A stretch of 64,000 bases of DNA from Leuctra nigra (taxonomy: Eukaryota > Arthropoda > Insecta > Plecoptera > Leuctridae): positions 13,547,705-13,611,704 of the forward strand of contig OW203769.1 of assembly GCA_934045905.1 (NCBI GenBank), read 5' to 3'. Position 1 is the stretch's first letter. Every line of letters begins with the position of its first letter. Below the pieces are notes generated by a model. That model had not been told where the DNA came from. It worked only from the letters and a program-made list of their open reading frames with translations, and did no database searches. Below, one piece after another: positions 1-11,829 of this stretch. The position numbers and the translations under genes are program-made.

Positions 1-1068
1 AAGTTTATTTCCGTTCGATCATAAAAGTGGCTGATTTTATTGAACAACCAACCACATGTCAAGAAATCAATACAAATGTTTTACTTTCGTAAAAGCTTTA
101 TTTCTTCCTTGATTGGGCGAACAAAATGAGGAAATGGTTCTATATTATTTTTAATGTTATAATTAATTAATTAATTAAAATAATTTATTGATTAATTAAT
201 TAACGATCGAAGAGAGTGTGTCAAGACAACTTTTTCACTGTACGTATCTTATGAACACGGAAAGCATAAAAATTTATATTACAATATAATTTTATTGGTC
301 ATGATTTGTTGGTTTATGTTGTGTCGTGATTTATAATGCATTATACCTTTCCGCAAGTGCAGGTAATTCAGTTTAGAGAAGGAAGTAATAATTTTCCCTT
401 AAAGATAATTAAATTAGATTATTTATCACAAAATTCAATAGCCGATTTTACTTTCAAATACATTGTGTTGAGTAAAAAAATAAGTAAAGAAAGTAATTTT
501 ATTGGTTTTATTGGATTGGACATGATGTTAATCAATTAACTTGGATTGAAATTAGTTTTGTATAATAATAAAATGTTGTTTAATTTTAATTTCCTTCATG
601 TGAAGTTTCAAAGTTTCAAAGTTTCAAACTCAAAAGTGTCCTCTAAGAAAGTGTAAAATATTGTTCAGCGTTTCTTTACAACGTTTTCTTGTCAAAAAAT
701 TCAGTTGAATAAGAAATATAAGTAAAAGATTTAATACAGATTAATTAAGTCATAAAAGCCACATAATCTCTTCCCATTCGAGAGTATTTTGATAAAAGCG
801 TTAGTAATAACATAATGTTAATGGAATGATTAAATGTGCTAAATAAGTGAAATTTAATTTGTTTATCGAATAAGATATACCTATATAGTTTCATGCACAT
901 GTAGCAGAAGAATCATCCCATCTTGAAAAAGTTCCAGTGTGAATGTCTGCAGTATTTTATCGTCTTGGTTCAGCTATAACTCGCTCCTGGCCGTGGATTA
1001 TGTCTCTGCACTCGCTACTGGACCTTGTTTATCACCGTGTTATACCGCCATGCATTGCGCATGTGCGC
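1..1068. other. AT-rich sequence without a recognisable gene
   Basis: No coding region could be supported. Around 157-202 there is a run of ATTA/TTAA steps that resembles clustered homeodomain-type cores, but it is low-complexity. The last 130 bases become GC-richer just before the tandem array. Confidence 0.5.
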
Positions 1069-1959
1069 GGGGCATTGTGGGAACCGCAGTGGCAATAGAC
1101 AGACGCGACGCGGGGCATTGTGGGAAGCGCAGTGGCAATAGACAGACGCGACGCGGGGCATTGTGGGAACCGCAGTGGCAATAGACAGACGCGACGCGGG
1201 GCATTGTGGGAAGCGCAGTGGCAATAGACAGACGCGACGCGGGGCATTGTGGGAACCGCAGTGGCAATAGACAGACGCGACGCGGGGCATTGTGGGAAGC
1301 GCAGTGGCAATAGACAGACGCGACGCGGGGCATTGTGGGAACCGCAGTGGCAATAGACAGACGCGACGCGGGGCATTGTGGGAAGCGCAGTGGAAATAGA
1401 CAGACGCGACGCGGGGCATTGTGGGAAGCGCAGTGGCAATAGACAGACGCGACGCGGGGCATTGTGGGAAGCGCAGTGGCAATAGACAGACGCGACGCGG
1501 GGCATTGTGGGAAGCGCAGTGGAAATAGACAGACGCGACGCGGGGCATTGTGGGAAGCGCAGTGGAAATAGACAGACGCGACGCGGGGCATTGTGGGAAG
1601 CGCAGTGGAAATAGACAGACGCGACGCGGGGCATTGTGGGAAGCGCAGTGGCAATAGACAGACGCGACGCGGGGCATTGTGGGAAGCGCAGTGGCAATAG
1701 ACAGACGCGACGCGGGGCATTGTGGGAACCGCAGTGGAAATAGACAGACGCGACGCGGGGCATTGTGGGAAGCGCAGTGGCAATAGACAGACGCGACGCG
1801 GGGCATTGTGGGAAGCGCAGTGGCAATAGACAGACGCGACGCGGGGCATTGTGGGAACCGCAGTGGCAATAGACAGACGCGACGCGGGGCATTGTGGGAA
1901 GCGCAGTGGAAATAGACAGACGCGACGCGGGGCATTGTGGGAAGCGCAGTGGAAATAGA
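1069..1959. repeat. 43-bp tandem array, 20 full units plus a partial
   Basis: The unit begins GGGGCATTGTGGGAA and recurs every 43 bases from 1069 to a last, 31-base partial unit starting at 1929. Units differ at essentially two positions: C or G just after TGTGGGAA, and C or A in the GTGG(C/A)AAT stretch. Units 1-7 alternate C and G, which gives an 86-bp higher-order period; later units are mostly G. Because 43 is not a multiple of 3 and no stop falls in the unit on the minus strand, all three minus frames stay open for about 290-320 codons and repeat the same 43-residue peptide. These long frames are an artefact of the period, not genes. Each unit keeps an intact TGTGGGAA. Confidence 0.97.
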
Positions 1960-2128
1960 GAGGGAGGATTGGCATTAGTAGACTGCTGCAGGTACCCACC
2001 GAATTTTTAGAAGGCCTCTAAGTTACAATATTTTTGGTTATCGCTAGAAAGCATGAAAGATAATTAAGTATGGTGAAAAGTTACATACGTAAGTCGAAAA
2101 GTATCAGTTGAAAAGATACTCATAACTA

Positions 2129-2755
2129 GGAAAACGCTCAGTGTAACGCGTTGATGAGCGAGCACGGGTACGTGCAAATTCTCGAACAGGAAATGCGTAC
2201 ACAACGCACAGAAAACATATACTTCCATATTGAATTGAAGTATGATCACTCAATCAACATAAAAGTATGCTTTTCGTCGAAACTTTAAAATAGCATCTAA
2301 GCACCCTGGTAAATATAGCAAATCAGATTCAATTCCATTTGACTCTGGAAAACATTCATTTCGATACTTCATTACTGACAGATATTAAAAATGTCAATAA
2401 GTTCATACGTTCTTAACTGATTGAGATGAAATTTTGTAAAATAAGAGACATTGTTGGTCTTAATGATCATGCAAAATATGAGTTTGATCAGAATTATCGA
2501 ATACCGTTTTCATTTTTCAGCCTATCAGGAGATATTTATTTAAATTTTAACCAATGAATGGATTTAAAAAAAATCAAGGTCAGCAAACAGAAAAGGTTGT
2601 ATCTACATGTGTACAAAATTTCAGATCGATCTGTGAAACGGTGCGACTTCCATTGCTCCAGATAGCAGCCAAAAATATAAACAAAAATACAAAAAAAAAA
2701 AACAGAGGTCCGTGTCAAAAGAGTATAAAGGAGACGCTCGCTTCGCTCGCTCAAT
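2129..2755 (-). mobile_element. Family B repeat, about 620 bp
   Basis: The left end reads AACGCTCAGTGTAACGCG followed by TTGATGAGCGAGCAC, and the right end is CGCTCGCTTCGCTCGCTCA. The same end sequences recur at 6685-7657 (opposite orientation), near 10670, at 29423-29880 and at 36543, which marks a dispersed family. The inside holds a shared stretch containing AAAATTTCAGATCGATC and an A-rich tract. No transposase was found, so this is probably a non-autonomous DNA element. Confidence 0.6.
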
Positions 2756-3860
2756 TATTCAGATTGATCTTTGCTGCAAACGTGACGTAACATTGTAAGG
2801 AAAAAATCTAAATCAAGTCAAAACAATTACTTTTTCGATTTCGGGTTTATAGTGGTGGGGTTGACCCTTCCACTTCCGGCGCCAAAGCTCATTAGTAAGC
2901 AAGAGTTACTAATTTATTAATACTTGTATTTTTTACGATTCAGTAGGCGAATCTTTTGGATTGGAGCCGTAAACATTTTTTGTGTCTTATACATAATGAA
3001 AGCTGTTTTGCACTTGTAGGGAAAACTCGATTTCTGCCGACCAATCAGAAATCTGCCTCCGATAGAATTGTTCCTTGATGAGCGAATTCCGGCGACATGA
3101 TTGGTCGAAAGTAAGCCTGTCCAATGCATGAAAGCGCCCTATAGTTAAAATAAAATTCGCTGCTATTGTTGGGTGCAGAAAAACCTGTTAGTGTTAATTA
3201 AAATTTAAATGACATATATTTGGTCCTCTTATAATCATTTCTTTGAGAGCAGACAACTACCTTACAATTTTAGTTCAAAGGTTGCAAATTTTTCTGATTA
3301 AAGAACAGTACTCCGTTTTAAATTACACAATAAGGATAAAAGTTGTTACGCATCCAGACAATGGTCTGCACCACGGTCCGTTGAATGGCGGCAGATAATG
3401 ACACTGGATGGAGATCTAGATGGCCGCGGGCGGTTTCCATCAATACAAGAGAAACTCTGCGGGTGGCCTCACTCCTGCCAACACAACAGTAATCATAGCG
3501 CGCACTACCAACACTGCAACATTATAGTGTGACACTATACTATTGCCAACACACGGCAGTCGACAACATTATACCAACATACCAACACTGCAAAGAAATA
3601 AGACGGTCGTCGTGAAATAAAACGATTTGTATTTTATTATAACTACAGATGTTTTTAGCCAAACATATGTTTGATATTTCTATAATTGTCTTTAATATGT
3701 GTCTAAATTTCTCCAGTTTCATTATTCATAGATAGTAAATTAGTACTTGCCTCACTTTCTTCTCAAATGTGTCATCTTACTTAAACCTTAAAAATAAAAC
3801 CTTTAAACGTTAAAGCCCTAAAATATAATCGCCTTTAATTCATCAAAATTATCATTTTGA
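2756..3860. other. No clear gene; short GC-richer patch at about 3340-3500
   Basis: Mostly unique AT-rich sequence. At 3386 a 35-codon frame starts at ATGGCGGCAGAT and ends in TAA; it is short, unsupported and may be chance. The text around 3500-3600 repeats CCAACAC/CCAACAT irregularly. No splice sites or homology were recognised. Confidence 0.35.
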
Positions 3861-3861
3861 A

Positions 3862-4070
3862 GAGCACGTTAGCTCAGTGATAACGCACTGGGCTTGCACT
3901 TATGAAGCCCGAATTCGATACCCACGACCGTCCTTCGTAACTTCTTTTCTCTTGGAATTTCCCCCGTCATGGAAATGAAGGAAAATCCGTCCACCCACAC
4001 CCCATTCGTACCCCTTCAACATCATCATCCTGACAATCATATGCAATTATCCCGGTTTCTGCGACGTAAA
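3862..4070 (+). mobile_element. tRNA-derived SINE, 5' part
   Basis: A tRNA-like head is visible: an A-box-like TTAGCTCAGTGATAACG near 3868 and a B-box-like GAATTCGATACC near 3910. The CACGACCGTCCTTC junction that follows is shared with the fuller SINE copies at 48361 and 54823. The body diverges after about 3960, but short CATCATCATCC steps near 4020 fit the SINE tail. Confidence 0.6.
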
Positions 4071-4189
4071 ACGCAAAAACATTATTACGTATGGATATTG
4101 AAGTTGGTCGACGCGATTGAATCAATCTTCAAGAGATGTTTCGTAATTGAATCATGACTTAAAGATCCGTGAAAACTCTCGCAGCCCCA

Positions 4190-4605
4190 AACAAGAAAAC
4201 AAACACAAATCCTCCGAGACCCTCTTGACCTCGCGTAGTAAGCCGAACACGTGACTGTATTTCAATAACCTGCGTACACTTCTCAAGTTGCTAGCCAAGT
4301 CACAGCGGGACGTTGCATCACGGTCACTCATCTCGCACGAAATCCTTTAATCCACTAGAATTGCTTCGTCCTAATCCGTCACCCCCCTCTCCCTCCCCCG
4401 TGGCGCGCATAACGGCGTGTATTGTTCCGCGGAGTCCCTCAAGGTGGCGAACTATGACCCCTGCTAGTCATGCTGTATGTCGCGACCTTGTGCGAGCGAC
4501 GCGCCATCTAGCGGGCGTCCCTCGAGTGTGCGCCGTCGATGCGGAAGTGTTGACGGAAATGAAGTTTGGTTGTTGTCACGATTGTAATGAGTTATTGTAA
4601 ATGGC
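4190..4605. promoter_or_regulatory. CpG-rich island with a CTCF-like motif
   Basis: This GC- and CpG-rich patch stands out from the AT-rich surroundings. GCGCCATCTAGCGG at 4501-4514 matches the reverse of the CTCF core (CCASYAGRKGGCR) at 12 of 13 positions, and AAGGTGGCGAAC near 4441 is a weaker relative. A 95-codon open frame (4313-4600) crosses the island, but it has no recognisable domain and could be chance in GC-rich sequence. Promoter or insulator function is inference. Confidence 0.3.
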
Positions 4606-6041
4606 TATTGTGATTAGGTACTTGTTTACTACGAGACCAAATGTAGATACTGATGAATCGGTTTCGAAACATTTTATTCTGCGTCTGAGGATTGTGAAAC
4701 ATTCATCAATTCGCCAATTTATCTCGATCTTAATTGAAACATTTCTTTTAATATGATTGTAATTTAATACTGATTTGAAGGCGTGATTGAAGTAATTAAA
4801 CTAATTTGCAGATCCAGTCTTTAGATAGTCGTCAAGCGAGGCAAGGAAACATGCAAAAACTTAGTTTTGTACGACTCTACAGCTAGATAATTACCTACAC
4901 GTCTCAGAATGATTTGTGAAAGAAAATTGATAAAGTCTATGAGAAACCTTTCACGTTTTTGCCTCTTGATTGAGGTGATAAAAAAAGGCGCGTAGGATGG
5001 GAGGAGGGGATGGGGGGCAGTCTGACCCCTCTATTTACCTGACAAAATTAGGTTTAGTGTCCCAAAATCAATTCTAAATTATTTTAAATTCTAAAAGAAC
5101 GTTATTCGGTGTAACAATTAAAAGGTTGATTGCTTAAGTTTGTCCGTTTAATAGACCCAGAATCACTTTTAATCACTTTTCAATTATTAAACTCTAAAAA
5201 CGTCCCGGGAAACCCAAGTCAGCTGAGTTCAAGTCCGCCTGAGCCAAATTACTCTGTAATCTGCCTTTTAAACAAACTACTTTTTATAAATATATACTAA
5301 TATGGTTGGGTAGAAAAAGTAATTAAGGTCAATTCGTAAACAAATTAGATCAAACTGTAATTACAGCCATTATATCTAATTGGGAATAAATTCAGTGACC
5401 CCTCAGAGCTTCCTCTACCGAAACAAATTCAGCGTGACACAAACTTGAAACCTGCCGGTTCGAAGTTCATAATATTAATTCAAAGTACAGCCAACATGTC
5501 ACCAACAAATGGCTCTTTACTTTGTTGATAATCTCTAGAACGAATAAAAGTTCAGGTGTATTTAAATTTTGATTGGTTCAAGCGACAATTCGGAACGGAG
5601 TCCAAATACTTTTCAGCACTTTTGTATATTACTTAGTAAAAAGTAAGATAATAAGAGCGATGGGTAAGAAAAGAGTATGGTAGGTATACTCCTTTAACGG
5701 AGAAGATATTAAATAAGAATGCAATAAGATAAAAGAACTAAGTTGTCCAAGGTAGTCCGAAGAAGATAGTAAGAAGATAGTATCTACTATTGAAGATAGT
5801 ATTTTCGAAATCGTCATAACTTTTAAACCATTCAAATCATTAAAAAATTTGAAAAATAGCTAACAGATAATTTTTTAGTATATCTAAGCCCATTTTTTAA
5901 AGTCCTATTATTTTTGCCCAAACTCGACTCAAAAAGTAAAAAATGTCACGTCGAATTTGGGTTATTGTATTTATAAGTTGTTCTGTTGTCAACTAAGGTC
6001 GGCTGTAGAAAATTAGAAAGGTTAATTATTTGTCACAATAT
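4606..6041. other. No gene; scattered repeat debris
   Basis: AT-rich sequence with no supported coding region. Around 5025-5110 there is a decayed copy of the GTTTAGTGTCCCAAAATC motif family that also occurs near 9480-9720, 11140-11450 and inside the hAT element at 21291-21689. Confidence 0.4.
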
Positions 6042-6173
6042 CGGCCAGTTTTTCAATACTCGGTTAAGAAAAGAGTAAAGTTCAAGGAATTATTCAAGGA
6101 ATGTAATTGGGCTATGACCATTCAGTCCTAATCAACTGTTTAAAATTTAGCAGAGCATTGAAAATCCGGCCCC
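6042..6173 (-). mobile_element. Small inverted-repeat element (GGCC-ended family)
   Basis: The ends are GGCCAGTTTTTCAATACTC on the left and GCATTGAAAATCCGGCC on the right, an imperfect terminal inverted repeat. Related copies lie at 28250-28372 and 45389-45534, the latter with the fullest ends. The family is about 130-150 bp with no coding capacity, so it is MITE-like. Confidence 0.6.
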
Positions 6174-6513
6174 AATATGAATGGATCCAAAGTTATGACT
6201 ATATTTATAAAATATTATCTCGAAGCTGACTTTAAAATGTCAATTGATCACGAAGTCAAATGATCGCTACGATGTCGCTGCTTCAAGTGTCGGGGTGCAA
6301 AAGATCAAAGGTACAAGTTATCTCGGACCACTTCTCAGCTCCATTAATCCATGTAGCCGTGTTTACAACTACTTAAGCACACTTAACACCTTGCACTTAT
6401 CCACAGTTTGCCTACATCTTCAGTGCATTATGCATACATACGTGCTGGACCCTTATGACCTGGGATACATGGTTACATGGCTTAACTTCTTAGCGTCCGC
6501 TGTCAATAGTCGC

Positions 6514-6684
6514 TATTCGAACAAATAAGCGATACGTGATGGTGCCACTTCTGGCAGAACACTTTTTAGATGCAATTTTTTATTTTTATATTCGTGTTTC
6601 CACAGAGAAGTAAGGAGAAACAATTGCAATTTAAATTTAGTGACAAGTCTAATTTTTCAGTCATTACAAACAACTAAAGCAAAT
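6514..6684 (+). mobile_element. Family A element, 5' half
   Basis: Starts ATTCGAACAAATAAGCGATA, identical to the start of the intact copy at 55673-55951. Similarity continues through the CATTACAAACAACTAAAGC stretch and then stops where family B begins. The missing half resumes at about 7658. Confidence 0.7.
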
Positions 6685-7657
6685 TAATTATTAAGCGAGC
6701 GGAGCGAGCGTCTCCACTTGACTCTTGCGGCACTTTCTCTGTGTGTGTGTGTTTTTTTTTGTCGCTTCAACCCAGGTCGCACCGGTCAACGTATCGATCT
6801 GAAATTTTGCACACACCTTCATCTCATACTAACTTAGACCTGTATAGTTTTTGAGAAAGATCCGTCCATAAATAAAAAAAAAATCGTGTTTTCCCATATA
6901 AATAGCATTGTAGGTTCGAGGAGTCCGTTGCGGCCGCTCGATGCACCCCATTCAAAACAAACTCGGAAGCAGTCAGCTGTCTATAGATTATTGTTAGAAT
7001 ACGTTTTACGGTTAAATAGGTATAGTTATAGCAATACCTGCGAGGTTATAGTTTTTATTTTATTTTAACCGATAGTATAGGTATTTATTGTTTATAAAAG
7101 TTTTAACATGCAGTCTTACTTTCAATCCTTTCAAATGCTAAGCAAATTATTTGTAGACCGGCGAAATGTCTGCTTGATTGTAGAAATAGATTGGTTAGTT
7201 GGTTGATAAATGAAATTACGTTTATGAATTATTTTATTTATTCAGTCACGTTATATTTATAGTTACAATACAATGTGTTGGGTAATAGGAAATTGCTCTA
7301 TTGTACGGAACGGCAAGTAACTGTTTGAATACTATTTCTTAAATTATGTCATGTTGCCTATTTTGTGAGTTTCAATCTCTGTATATATCTGTATTGTTTA
7401 TTTATCTGTTTTGTTTCTGTAATTATTATTTGGAATAAATCCCTTTGATACACACCTAAATACTCCAAAAAATACACATGAGTGTGTGTCTGTTACTAAC
7501 TTGCAATGAGACACAAATGCAGTTATTTTTTATATAATTTAGTGAATCATGCTTCTAGCCTTCAGTATATTATTGCCGTGTTTTAAGGAATTATGGTTCG
7601 AGGTGTCGCACGTATCCGTGCTCGCTTATCAACGCGTTACACAGAGCGTTTTCCTAG
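6685..7657 (+). mobile_element. Family B element inserted into family A
   Basis: The left end reads TTAAGCGAGCGGAGCGAGCG and the right end TATCAACGCGTTACACAGAG. The two flanks rejoin into a contiguous family A sequence when compared with 55673-55951, so this roughly 970-bp block is a later insertion. The inside contains TCTGAAATTTTGCACACACC, shared with other family B pieces. No transposase frame is visible. Confidence 0.65.
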
Positions 7658-7767
7658 TAATATATTATAATGATATCCTCCAATATTCCCCTTATGGCTA
7701 GTACAATAAAGCTATAGTACTAAAGACTCCACCAGAGGTCAGTCGTGTTCCTTATTTTCTCGAATTA
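7658..7767 (+). mobile_element. Family A element, 3' half
   Basis: Contains GATATCCTCCAATATTCCCC and ends CAGTCGTGTTCCTTATTTTC followed by TCGAAT, matching the right half of family A at 44703-44988 and 55673-55951. It is separated from its 5' half by the family B insertion. Confidence 0.65.
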
Positions 7768-7855
7768 GGTGACAAGCTGGCTTGTCACCTCAAAGTGTTA
7801 AATACGATATTTTTAGTAAAATAATCGTATTTAACACTTTGAGGTCGCACCAGAG
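7768..7855. repeat. Compound hairpin
   Basis: GGTGACAAGC/GGCTTGTCACC form a short palindrome directly followed by a second hairpin with arms CCTCAAAGTGTTAAATACGA and CGTATTTAACACTTTGAGG around an AT loop. Confidence 0.7.
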
Positions 7856-8929
7856 GTCATAAAGTACTGCAGTTTGCGGCATTATTTAGTATATTATGTT
7901 GTAATGAATGGGTCGTTACACTATCTGATTTTTTAAAATTATTTAGTGGGAAGACAAAATTTCAAAAAACGCTCTGACGAACCGTGCGATTCCCGCTCGC
8001 TTCCGTTTGCCTCTTACGACCCCCATTTTTACACATTTTATAAGTTTTGTCGAAATCGGCTCTAAATATTGAGATATTTTCTAATACACGTAATTAGAAA
8101 AGAGATTAGAGTACGAAAATTATTTTATCAATAATATATACCTAGACCTAGTTTTAATTAAGTTTGAACTTAGTGCATACTACAACCTACCGAGCATGGT
8201 TTTGACCGACGATTTGTTAGCCGAGTTCTGTAGAGAAATCCAGTCAGACTTAGCAGAAGAGTGACACATGCGGAATATTTATCTTTTCACTGAGTAAACG
8301 TGGTCTAGCGTTTGTGTCACCTTAAGGCAACTGATTTAAGAAAAGAAACTCCCACAACACGTGAGGATCGAATCATAATTTCAAAATCTCAGATAGATTT
8401 ATCAATAACTTAATTTTGGTGTAAATTTGAATTTTATGGCCTGTAATTGGAAAGTAACGACGTGTCAAAATTGATTATTTATTCATCGGCTAATAAAGTG
8501 TTTGGTCCGCTGTCCTGAAGGACTGGTCAAGCCCAGAGCGGTAACTCTAATGTTAATTCATTTAAATTACTCAGCATCCATCATCTTAATCCGATAGACA
8601 GAAGTTTTAGACACGATCAAGCCTCATGGCAAATGTTATCTCAATATGTACACTTCATTATTTTACTATTTATACCGCGAGACAAAACAAAGAATCCACA
8701 AAAAAAACATAATGTATCATCTTTTATGCGTTTTCAGAGCTTTGTATACAAAAACAGGAAAAATTGTTTATCTGAGTTTTAATTATAACTTTTGACACCT
8801 TTGAGTTGTAAACGAATTAATAACCCAAGGAAGAGTCGCTATGTGGATTTTATTCCCCTTCTGTAGTTCTAGTTATTTAGAATTCACCAAAAAGCACCAT
8901 TTATTAAAGCTGGGTCTACATAGACCGTT
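7856..8929. other. No gene recognised
   Basis: AT-rich sequence with no supported exon, RNA gene or clear repeat. Confidence 0.4.
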
Positions 8930-9042
8930 TTTGCGTTTTTCGTTTCATTTTTCTTACGACCAATCACAAGTCTAGAATCCGCTCAAGGCAGACTTGTGAT
9001 TGGTCAATAGAAAAAAAACCGAAAACGCGTTTTCAAAGAAGT
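8930..9042. repeat. Foldback repeat
   Basis: The inverted arms centre on ACCAATCACAAGTCT and AGACTTGTGATTGGT. They extend outward through imperfect GTTTTTCGTTTC-type sequence. This is a small MITE-like structure. Confidence 0.55.
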
Positions 9043-9342
9043 TAAGTTGTCAAAAACAAGACATTTAGCTGAATTATAAGTACAACTGGGACCATGAGTT
9101 GTAAACGAATAAATAGACTAAGAAATCCGCCTATCCGACGATCATGTGTTCAAATTTTTATAAATTTTTATAATTTTTATTCATATACTAAACATTAATA
9201 ACGTTAATTGGGTAATAAATTTGCAAAATAAAGTGAGTAGAAATGTATTTTACAATCAGATGAATAGATTGCAATGATGATTATGGTTGAGATCCACAGA
9301 TAAGTGGTCTTATGGCATTTAACAGGTAAATAAGGAGGAATT

Positions 9343-9720
9343 ATTCCCCCCCCCCCCCCCCCCCCATTCAGTCCAAGAATAACTTATAAGTTGTTTAAAT
9401 AATTATAAAAATAGGTACTGCGGGGCAACAATAGGCGGATGTTTGTTGTAATTTGAGCAGTTCAGCATCGCAGAATCTTTTTTAAAATTTTACATTCGAA
9501 AAAATGCCATCCGGGGCAACAATTGGAGGAATGCCTACTTCAGTTTGTGCATTTTAGAGCCCCAAAATCACTTTTAAATTCTTTAAAATCCTAAAAAAAA
9601 CGCCCTGCGGGGCTAAAACTGGAGGACTTCGCTCCCCAGACCCCCCCCCCCCCCCCACTTCTCGGATGTCGTAGTCGCCCCCATTATGAAATTAATTCCC
9701 ACTCGCCGTTAAAAGAGTGT
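9343..9720. repeat. Poly(C) tract and hAT-like internal repeat debris
   Basis: A run of about 22 C at 9344-9365 and a second C run near 9642-9656 flank sequence with two copies of the CCCTGCGGGGC/CATCCGGGGCAAC-type motif and CCCCAAAATCACTTTTAAA. The same motifs fill 11090-11450 and the hAT element at 21291-21689, so this is probably remnant of that element group. Confidence 0.5.
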
Positions 9721-10390
9721 TGATATTGTATAATTTTTTTCTTAAAAATAGAAAAAAAAAAAAAAATTAAAACTCTTTTGGCCACTTCTGGTACGGCGTA
9801 GGTAAGAAATATCAACCCATCTTTTATAACGCCATTTTAAACATGTGTCGTTTTAGTCCAATAATCTGCAATTGGGTTACCCTCAAAGCATGACAAACAG
9901 GAAATCATAATAAATTAATACCCTCTTAATAAATCTGCGAGGTTTTTGATTTCACCTAGTTCACCTGCCACGCTTGATCGCTGCTTCTAATAACACTGGC
10001 ACACCTGGAGACATAAAAACCGCCCGTGCGCGTCGGCGAACTGAATAATCTACTTAATGACGTCACAATACGACTCTATCGCACGCCAGAAATCGATAAT
10101 CAACGATTCTGATCGGATAATAGAGCTCGAGATATCAGAGATAAATTATGTGAGACATGTTAAACAAGTGACATTCAAGAGAAATTGCATTAATGTAGAA
10201 GATAATAGCTATACTTAGAGTTGATACTATTAATTGAAAATATTTTTATGTTAGTAAGATTTACTGGTAATTTAAATGGTACTTGTTTGTGACTAGTGAT
10301 GTGATTACTTTAATAGAAACATAAATTCTCGATGTGGTTTTATAAGATTTAATCCATTTTAATATCATTATGTATCGTGTATATATTTTT
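9721..10390. other. No gene recognised
   Basis: No coding region supported. A short GC-richer piece at 10010-10095 contains a perfect CRE octamer TGACGTCA inside AATGACGTCACAAT, without other promoter evidence. Confidence 0.35.
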
Positions 10391-10399
10391 GACAAGATC

Positions 10400-10715
10400 C
10401 TGTGACTATGTTGAAAATTGAAAATGGAACCGTCTGACCGATTGACTTAAAATTTTGCATGGTTATTGATGGGACGACCGTTTTATGTGTTTCTGACAAT
10501 TTTCAGAGATATTGGTCAAGAACTTCAAGAGCATTTGCCATTTTACTAATTTTATGACTGTTTTGATATGTTTAAACAAAAAAATCATATGCGATTAGAT
10601 AGATTGTCTTTCTAGCATTTCCAAGGTCTCTTAGACTTTAGAGCAGCAACTTTCATACGAATATTAATTCGCATGCAATACGAAAGCTCGCGTTACACAG
10701 AGCGTTTACCTAATT
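10400..10715 (+). mobile_element. Family B fragment
   Basis: The end sequence GCGTTACACAGAGCGTTTACC near 10690 matches family B termini. Upstream GACCGATTGACTTAAAATTT matches 12010-12040 and relates to 29690-29850. Confidence 0.45.
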
Positions 10716-11089
10716 TAATTCACAATACGCCAGTATTTTTATTGGATTTTTTAATTATAAACTTGTTTATTTTCTTTTTTAATACTGTTCAGCTCTGGAT
10801 TTATAGAGTTCATTTTGAAAGTGAGGAAAGTATTCTTATTAAAATAATACACTATAGTATACATTTAAAAAATAACAATTATTTAGTGCATGCAGTTAAT
10901 TAATTCAAATTAGATATCACACTGCACATACTTTGTATTATGCTTACAATTTCCTCTTGTCTAGTTACCCAAGTATATATTTAAAAAGTTAATTCTCCAG
11001 ATCTAGACTAATAGTAAAGTAGTGGTAACGGTTGGCATAGCAACGCTATGGTGGTCCATCCATATATTCATTATTAGTACACAGGCGCA

Positions 11090-11450
11090 TAGGAAGGGGG
11101 GGGGGGGTGCAATCGAGCAGGCTGACCCCCCCCCCCCCCCCCCCATTCACCATACAAAATTAAGTTTAGTGTCCAAAAATATCACTTAAAAGTTGTTTAA
11201 ATTCTAAAAAAACGCCCTGCGGGGCAAAAATTGGGAGCTATTTGTTGTAATTTAAAGAGTTTAGCATCCCAGAACAGATTTTGCGCCATGCGCGGCAAAA
11301 ATTTGAGGGTTTTTGCATCAGTTTGGGCATTTAAAAGCCCCAGAATCACTTTTAACTGGTTTAAATTCCAAAAAACACCCTGGGGGGCTAAAACTCCCCC
11401 CTTCCGGGTATCGCAATCCCCCCCACGATGAAAGTAGTTCCTACTCGCCT
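11090..11450. repeat. Poly(G)/poly(C) tracts and hAT-like internal repeats
   Basis: A G run near 11097-11107 and an 18-base C run near 11127-11144 precede repeats of AAAACGCCCTGCGGGGC, CCCAGAACAGA and CCCCAGAATCACTTTTAA. These motifs are shared with 9480-9720 and 21291-21689. The open frame at 11231-11431 is a by-product of the repeats. Confidence 0.5.
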
Positions 11451-11829
11451 GTTAGTACACCGGACGGTCCCAACTGCATCCAACCGTTTTAATTACATTT
11501 GTTCACGTTAATTAAGCCACATGCGATGGACTTGACATTCTTGTCTACCCATTTGAATACACACCTATGGGTCGAAACCTTTTGGCCACGCGAAAACCTG
11601 TATACTGACGGGAAAAAAGTAGTTAACATTATTATTATTCTGAGGACCCGGAGGTGTGTTCCGAAACCGATTCTGAGTTGATCAGGCGTGAATGATGATT
11701 ACAATAATACGATCCGCTTGGTGACTTGGAGCGATGCAACCGGTCGTAAACTATGTGTAAGTAGCAGCTGGTGCACTTGCATGTATGTACATAGCATTAC
11801 ATGCAGCTAGTTGTAACGATATGGACCAT

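Noticed and set aside
1015..1999. Three overlapping minus-strand frames of 286-319 codons
   Set aside because: They are a by-product of the 43-bp period with no stop in the unit; each frame repeats the same 43-residue peptide, with no unique N- or C-terminal coding sequence.
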